Assembly (NCBI GenBank): GCA_007130585.1
Contig: SLSE01000101.1
Span: 1-10,321, forward strand
From: Syntrophomonadaceae bacterium
Lineage (GTDB): Bacteria; Bacillota; Dethiobacteria; DTU022
DNA: 10,321 bases
Direction of reading: 5' to 3'
Part shown: in pieces, positions 6,368-10,321 of the stretch
Numbering within the stretch: the stretch's first letter is position 1
Layout: every line of letters starts with the position of its first letter
Translations under genes and position numbers: made by a program
Notes under the pieces: generated by a model
The model's input: the letters and a program-made list of their open reading frames with translations, nothing else
Told to the model about the DNA's origin: nothing
The model's database searches: none

Positions 6368-6395
6368 AATACTATAAACATTGTTTCAGAGTATT
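6368..6395 (-). promoter_or_regulatory. AT-rich dyad after the glycosyltransferase gene
   Basis: AATACT (6368-6373) and AGTATT (6390-6395) are inverse complements and enclose a second inner pair, AAAC/GTTT, around ATT. The dyad begins in the glycosyltransferase stop codon and lies 55 bases ahead of the small membrane protein. No T-run follows, so it is unlikely to be a terminator. A protein-binding site or an mRNA-stabilising hairpin are options. Confidence 0.25.
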
Positions 6396-7608
6396 ATTCG
6401 GCGGCCCCGTTTGTTTTACTGCCGCGTTTTTTGCGGTACGGTTTCCTGCTGCGGGGAGCGTATGCCCCGTCATCCAGCAGGTCCTGGTATACCTCGAGCA
6501 TCCTTTCCGCGCAATATCTTGAAGAAACGAGCTCGGCATTCTTTAATGCCTGCTTGCTCATTTTTTTGTACTTTTCTTCGTCTTCCAGGAGTGATATGAT
6601 CGCCTCGCTGAACGCCGGAATGGAGGGATCGGTCAGCAGGCCGTCTTCGTCGTGTGAAACTATTTCTGCCGGTCCGAAAGCCCTGACCGCCACGACCGGA
6701 AGCCCGGTGGCTTTTGCCTCGCCGATAACAAGGCCCTGGGTTTCAGTTACTGAAGGGAAAACGAACAGATTGGCGCTGGCATAGCAGTGGACGATATCCT
6801 GGCGGGACAGCACTCCCGTAAAGATGACCCGCTCGGAGATGCCCATTTCGCGGCTCATTTTGCGCAGGTAGTCTTCTTCGGGACCCTTCCCGACCAGCAC
6901 CAGGCGGGTTTCAGGAAATTTTTCCTGTACTTTCAGAAAAGCTTTCATCAGGAAAACCACGTTCTTTTCCTTGCCGAGCCTGCCGACAAACAAAAGCGCT
7001 TTTTCATCTTCGCCTACATCGTGGTTTTCTTTTAACCAGTTCGGATTGAGATCTTTGAATTCGTCCAGGTCGACGCCGGTAGGGATATTAACTGCCGGCG
7101 CTTCGACACCGATGCGCCGCAGGTAGTTGATAACCAGCTGCGAGGGAGCAACAACCATATTGCAGCGGTTACAGAAGTTGCGGGCTATGCCCTGAACTAC
7201 CTGCTTGGATGTTTCCTCGGCGACAGGAAAGTAATGGACATACTGATCGTAAAGCGTATGGAAGGTAAATACTAACGGCAGTTTATGGCGGCGGGCGGCC
7301 CTGGCTCCCAGCCGGCCGAGGAGGAAAGGAGACTGAGCGTGAATTATGTCAAGCCCGATTTTTTTAATAGTTGACCCGAGCTGCGAAGAAAACGGAATCG
7401 GCAGGGCAAAATCGGGGTTAATCGGCCAGGGTACGGATAAGAAGCGAAATACTCCCGTCTCCTTTGGAGGATGCAGCAAAGGGTAATCAGGCCCGAAGAT
7501 ATATACCTCATGGCCCAGGGTGGTATATTCGCGCGAGAACAGTTCTATCGACCTGACTACGCCGCTTGTATATGGCCGGAAACTGTCCGTAAATATGCCT
7601 ATTTTCAA
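6394..7608 (-). CDS. Family 4 glycosyltransferase (GT-B fold, alpha-glucosyl-diacylglycerol synthase-like)
   Basis: Retaining GT-B glycosyltransferase of 404 residues that transfers a sugar from a nucleotide-sugar donor at the inner face of the membrane. The N-terminal acceptor domain opens MKIGIFTDSFRPYTSGVVRS, the pattern of 1,2-diacylglycerol glucosyl- and mannosyltransferases such as the Acholeplasma enzyme and PimB relatives. The donor domain has VGRLGKEKN (208-216), LVGKGPEED (238-246), and the EX7E motif at E289 and E297 (ETQGLVIGE). A very basic tail (RSRKPYRKKRGSK, about 386-398) could bind acidic lipids. The start is TTG behind GGGGAGGAT (nine bases). TTG overlaps the capA stop as TTGA, so translation is coupled. 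Likely acceptors are diacylglycerol or another envelope lipid; the sequence does not settle the sugar or acceptor. Confidence 0.9.
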   Translation of the reverse strand: MKIGIFTDSFRPYTSGVVRSIELFSREYTTLGHEVYIFGPDYPLLHPPKETGVFRFLSVPWPINPDFALPIPFSSQLGSTIKKIGLDIIHAQSPFLLGRLGARAARRHKLPLVFTFHTLYDQYVHYFPVAEETSKQVVQGIARNFCNRCNMVVAPSQLVINYLRRIGVEAPAVNIPTGVDLDEFKDLNPNWLKENHDVGEDEKALLFVGRLGKEKNVVFLMKAFLKVQEKFPETRLVLVGKGPEEDYLRKMSREMGISERVIFTGVLSRQDIVHCYASANLFVFPSVTETQGLVIGEAKATGLPVVAVRAFGPAEIVSHDEDGLLTDPSIPAFSEAIISLLEDEEKYKKMSKQALKNAELVSSRYCAERMLEVYQDLLDDGAYAPRSRKPYRKKRGSKTNGAAE

Positions 7609-8957
7609 TTATTGTATCCTCCCCATGCAATATCGTACAACCGGTCGGATAAACGCATTGCCCTTTCATAGTCTTCGGGATGGCCGTACCTTTCCACAAC
7701 CTCGACGCTGGTATTGTAATGATTTCTGAGCCTCTCAACGCGGCTTTCGTTAAGGTTGAAATTTTCCGGCGGCCCGGCAAAAACTTCGGAAAGCGGAAGC
7801 ACCCTGTGCCGCCATTCGCGGTGAACCCAGATTATCTCGTAGTCGACAGCGCTGATCCAGGCAGCGCCTGTATCGTAATTTTTAGTAATATCCACATCGA
7901 GAAGAAGCCCGTATTCAACGAAGGGGGTGTTGTTGGCCGCTTCATGCTGGTTGGATATGAAGTTGCCCTTGGAATATATGGCCAGGGTGGCCCGTTCAGT
8001 ACCGTCATTTTCCTCGTTGAAGAACCATTCTATTGGTTGGATGAATTTGGGGTGCCCGCCGATAACCAGGTCGGCGCCGGCGGCAGCCATTTCTTCGGCT
8101 GCTTCGCGCAGGCGCTGGGGCTGCGGCTCGTGGACGTGTTCTGAAGCGCCCCAATGCGGGAATACAGCCACCAGGTCGGCTCCGTTTTGGCGGGCCGCCG
8201 CGATATCATCAAGGACAGGAGAAATATCATAAAAGTCTGGGACAAGATTTACGCAGTATTCATGACCTTCCGGGACGGGGATTCCGTTCGTGCCGTAGGT
8301 GTAACCTATGAAGGCAACTTTGATGCCGTTTTCTTCCAGGATCAGGGGCTGATTGCGTTCTTCCCGGCTTTTATAAGCCCCGAAAGTTTCAGCGCCGAGG
8401 CCGCGGACGTGATCCAGGGTTACATTCAGACCTTCCAGGCCGCGGTCTAAAGCGTGGTTATTGGCGAAGGTGAAAACATTAACGCCGGCGTCGACCAGCG
8501 CTTCCGACAATTCCCCGGGAGCATTGAATTCCGGGAAGCCGGTATAACCGCTTACGCCCCAGCCGGCAGAACGGATATCGGGGCCGGCCTGCATACCTTC
8601 AAGGTCTGCTACGGCAAAGTCGGCTTTTAGCAGGTAGGGAGCGATAATCTCAAAACTGGGGCTGAAATCATACCTGCCGTCACCGATATGGGCCTGATCT
8701 ATCTGGGGAATATGGGCCATAATGTTTCCGGTTACGACCATGTTAACCGTGCGCAGGTCGGGCTCGGGTTCTTCTTCGGGCTCGTCGGATTCCTCTTCAG
8801 CCAGGGTTTCTTCAGGCACGGACTGTTCGCTGTCCGGTTCTGCAGTAACAAGGTTTATTAACGATTCCGGGGGGTAAGAGTCGCCTGCTACCGCCCCGAT
8901 GTAAAAAGAAAAGGGAACGATTAACAGGAACAGGAGAATGAAGTAAATACGGCGCAT
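7605..8957 (-). CDS. CapA/PGA_cap-family exported metallophosphatase-fold protein
   Basis: Member of the CapA (PgsA) family, which has a calcineurin-like fold and is linked in Bacillus to poly-gamma-glutamate capsule synthesis. It has 450 residues. A signal or anchor helix spans about 4-24 (YFILLFLLIVPFSFYIGAVAG) and an acidic linker runs from about 41 to 67. The catalytic domain follows from about 71: TGNIMAH (76-82), DFSPSFE (97-103), NNHALDRG (166-173), FPHWG (266-270), GGHPKFIQP (300-308) and SKGNF (329-333). The first motif normally reads GD; here it is GN (N78). The start is ATG at 8957 behind GGTGAG (six bases). It has its own promoter, and the glycosyltransferase start overlaps its stop by four bases. 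No capB, capC or capE gene is in the window, so poly-gamma-glutamate synthesis is not established; many clostridial CapA-like proteins lack those partners. Confidence 0.9.
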   Translation of the reverse strand: MRRIYFILLFLLIVPFSFYIGAVAGDSYPPESLINLVTAEPDSEQSVPEETLAEEESDEPEEEPEPDLRTVNMVVTGNIMAHIPQIDQAHIGDGRYDFSPSFEIIAPYLLKADFAVADLEGMQAGPDIRSAGWGVSGYTGFPEFNAPGELSEALVDAGVNVFTFANNHALDRGLEGLNVTLDHVRGLGAETFGAYKSREERNQPLILEENGIKVAFIGYTYGTNGIPVPEGHEYCVNLVPDFYDISPVLDDIAAARQNGADLVAVFPHWGASEHVHEPQPQRLREAAEEMAAAGADLVIGGHPKFIQPIEWFFNEENDGTERATLAIYSKGNFISNQHEAANNTPFVEYGLLLDVDITKNYDTGAAWISAVDYEIIWVHREWRHRVLPLSEVFAGPPENFNLNESRVERLRNHYNTSVEVVERYGHPEDYERAMRLSDRLYDIAWGGYNN

Positions 8958-8999
8958 TAAAGGCTCACCATCCTATATGTTTCTGTGGCATTCTTCAAC

Positions 9000-9028
9000 A
9001 TTATATCATTTCAGGCGGGGTTTGTAAT
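9000..9028 (-). promoter_or_regulatory. Predicted housekeeping promoter of capA
   Basis: On the minus strand ATTACA (9028-9023) and a perfect TATAAT (9005-9000) are separated by 17 bases. The -35 matches TTGACA at four positions. Transcription would start near 8993 and leave a leader of about 36 bases before the capA ATG. The terminator at 9086-9119 upstream isolates this promoter from the preceding gene, supporting separate expression of capA, the glycosyltransferase and possibly the small membrane protein. Confidence 0.65.
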
Positions 9029-9085
9029 ACCGAAGAACACAATTATTGCGCTTAATATTCAAGCTTTATCAAACAGGGCCGCGTA

Positions 9086-9119
9086 GAAAAAAGGCCGGGC
9101 TGCTTTACTGCAGGGCGGC
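9086..9119 (-). terminator. Rho-independent terminator upstream of capA
   Basis: On the minus strand GCCGCCCTGC (9119-9110) pairs with GCAGCCCGGC (9103-9094) around the loop AGTAAA. There are four pairs, a 2x2 C/C internal loop, then four more pairs, followed by CTTTTTTC. It would end transcripts arriving from the BPL_N gene or from the stretch between. It lies about 405 bases beyond the BPL_N stop, which is far for a simple 3' end. Confidence 0.6.
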
Positions 9120-9524
9120 TGCCTGAAAGGATGAAAAGCTTTACGGACGTATACGGAGTTTTTGGACCGCTTTAAGCCGGGTGCGGCCCGGGCAAACTGG
9201 CTGCAATCCGAATATAAGCCTGCCGGCAAAGTTATTACCAGTTAATGGCAGCTTTCGTACAGGTCCGGGTCTGTCCGGCGGGCCGGCGTTATGCCGGGTG
9301 GAGAGGTATTAACTTTATTGCCGGTGCGCCTTAAAAAGCCTTATTTCGGGCCGAAATCACCGGTGAGCCCGCGCGGGGAAAGAACAGGCAGCTTATAAAG
9401 CGGCTGCAGGGAATTCAGAAAAGAAGGCGTTAGCAAAGCGAACATGATCTCTGGTAAACCCGGGTTAAGGCCGGGAAACCGGTTTCGTTAAGGAAGAGCG
9501 TGACGGCACAGGCCGCGGGATGGC
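9120..9524. other. Gene-free, dyad-rich intergenic stretch
   Basis: About 400 bases without a credible gene on either strand. Dyads are frequent: CCGGC-GTTAT-GCCGG (9283-9297), ATTTCGG-G-CCGAAAT (9343-9357), the palindromes CACCGGTG (9358-9365) and GAAACCGGTTTC (9475-9486), and CCCGG/CCGGG near 9459-9475. It matches no riboswitch or structured RNA that I recognise. Plus-strand codons from 9135 to the TAA at 9243-9245 read like a 36-residue protein fragment with no start codon. It could be a decayed gene, a long structured 3' end of the BPL_N transcript, or a small RNA gene ended by the terminator at 9086-9119. Confidence 0.4.
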
Positions 9525-10321
9525 TTACCAGTTGGAAAACCAGAGGAGGGAGGAGTGAAGCCAGGGCCAGTTTGCCCCTTCTCCTCCGTTAAGGTTAAAA
9601 TCAGGGGATTCGGGGGAATACCCTCCCAGTTCGGGATGAGGCCCGTAGAGCAGGTAGCTGCCATCCCCGTAGCGCCCGGCGATGACGGCCGGCTGATCGT
9701 TAACGGCATAGCGGGCCAGGATTACGGTTTCATGGTTTTCATCGTAAGGTTCGAAGTAAGGGCCGTCGAAATAATAAAAATCAAGCGACCGCTCAAAGCC
9801 ATCATTGGCCGGATGGCCTGCGTCCAGCCGGAAAGTGCCGGTATTGCCCCAGCCGATCTCACCGGCCAGCGGGCCGATGCCCCGGCCCTCGAAAAAGCCG
9901 AGCGGATATTCATAGTCGGTGCCCTGCCAGCGCAGGATATCGGAAGCATAGTAAGCCCCGGCGCAGGTTCCGATAAAAGAGCCGCCCTCCCTGATAAAAG
10001 CCCTGATATTTTCGTGGTCCGGGATATAGTTCTTGTACTCGGCCGCAAAACCGCCCGGAAAAAGGATTATCTCAAAATGTTCGCTGAAATCAAGGGTTAC
10101 CGCGTCCTGGTTATCGAAGGTGTCGTATTCAATATCATAGCGGTCGAAAAAGTTTTTAAACGCTGTTACGTTGACATCCCAGCTTCCCGGGCCGTCATAA
10201 ATGCCGACCCTGGGCACCGGTTTCTGCCGCGCTGTTTCAGAGCCGTCCGGATCTTCCCCGGGGAGTTGGCCGTTTTCGTCATTAAGGGCGGGTTCACCGG
10301 CGGCCTGCTCCTGTTGTTCCG
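9525..10321 (-). CDS. BPL_N-domain (class I glutamine-amidotransferase-like) protein, 5' end outside the window
   Basis: Protein with the BPL_N domain, named after the N-terminal part of fungal biotin-protein ligase; its fold is that of class I glutamine amidotransferases and DJ-1. The reaction of bacterial stand-alone members is not known to me. The visible domain starts PRVGIYDGPGSW, has ILFPGG, the nucleophile elbow GTCAGAYYAS (Cys codon at 9965-9963), and the GPHPELGG motif carrying the expected catalytic His and Glu. A GTG at 10217 could be mistaken for the start. The frame in fact stays open to the window edge for 34 more codons, encoding an acidic Gln/Glu/Pro-rich linker (including NDENGQLPGEDPDGSETA). 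I infer an off-window signal peptide or lipoprotein anchor and an extracytoplasmic location, like CapA downstream. At least 264 residues are visible. A link to biotin metabolism is not implied by the domain name. Confidence 0.85.
   Translation of the reverse strand, partial: EQQEQAAGEPALNDENGQLPGEDPDGSETARQKPVPRVGIYDGPGSWDVNVTAFKNFFDRYDIEYDTFDNQDAVTLDFSEHFEIILFPGGFAAEYKNYIPDHENIRAFIREGGSFIGTCAGAYYASDILRWQGTDYEYPLGFFEGRGIGPLAGEIGWGNTGTFRLDAGHPANDGFERSLDFYYFDGPYFEPYDENHETVILARYAVNDQPAVIAGRYGDGSYLLYGPHPELGGYSPESPDFNLNGGEGANWPWLHSSLLWFSNW

Noticed and set aside
7680..8144. 154-codon plus-strand frame inside capA
   Set aside because: It is antisense to a gene with clear family motifs, and no ribosome binding site or recognisable domain is seen.
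9291..9398. 35-codon plus-strand frame (begins MPGGEVLTLLPVRLKK)
   Set aside because: No Shine-Dalgarno at a useful distance, it crosses several dyads, and it has no recognised family; chance opening is more likely.
9120..9524. Riboswitch (SAM, cobalamin, glycine or c-di-GMP type)
   Set aside because: I looked for the conserved core motifs of these classes on both strands and did not find them.

Overview
The window suggests an endospore-forming Firmicute of the clostridial class, plausibly an anaerobe of the Peptococcaceae or Syntrophomonadaceae type. Evidence: spoVS with a sigma-H-type promoter lies directly behind ymdB; Shine-Dalgarno sites are strong and purine-rich, with several GTG or TTG starts; and there is a biotin-dependent sodium-pump decarboxylase module, typical of anaerobic energy metabolism. 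The genus cannot be read from the sequence.

Plus strand, 1-2191: ymdB (metallophosphodiesterase), then spoVS behind its own predicted sigma-H promoter and followed by a probable terminator, then a PHP-domain phosphoesterase of the RNase AM/YciV type. Positions 2192-2648 hold no credible gene. They carry a heptamer (CGGARGT) array facing a degenerate array in the opposite orientation, which looks like a decayed dispersed repeat element.

Plus strand, 2649-6159: a predicted housekeeping promoter drives a compact operon. It encodes the gamma (anchor) subunit, the biotin carrier protein and the beta (sodium-translocating) subunit of a membrane decarboxylase, followed by glutamyl-tRNA synthetase (gltX). 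The carboxyltransferase (alpha) subunit is not in the window, so it must be encoded elsewhere if the pump works.

Minus strand, 10321-6185: this reads as a cell-envelope block. In transcription order it holds a BPL_N (glutamine-amidotransferase-like fold) protein cut by the right window edge, then about 440 bases with no credible gene ending in a rho-independent terminator. Next comes a promoter for capA (exported CapA/PGA_cap-family protein), a family 4 glycosyltransferase overlapping capA by four bases, and an unreported 42-residue single-pass membrane protein with an excellent ribosome binding site. Both the BPL_N and CapA proteins carry an acidic low-complexity stretch ahead of the catalytic domain, which suggests both work outside the membrane. 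The minus-strand genes converge on gltX.

Most genes belong to known families. The least explained items are the small membrane protein, the exported-looking BPL_N protein beside CapA, the CapA substitution of Asp by Asn in its first motif, and the structured gene-free stretch at about 9120-9524.
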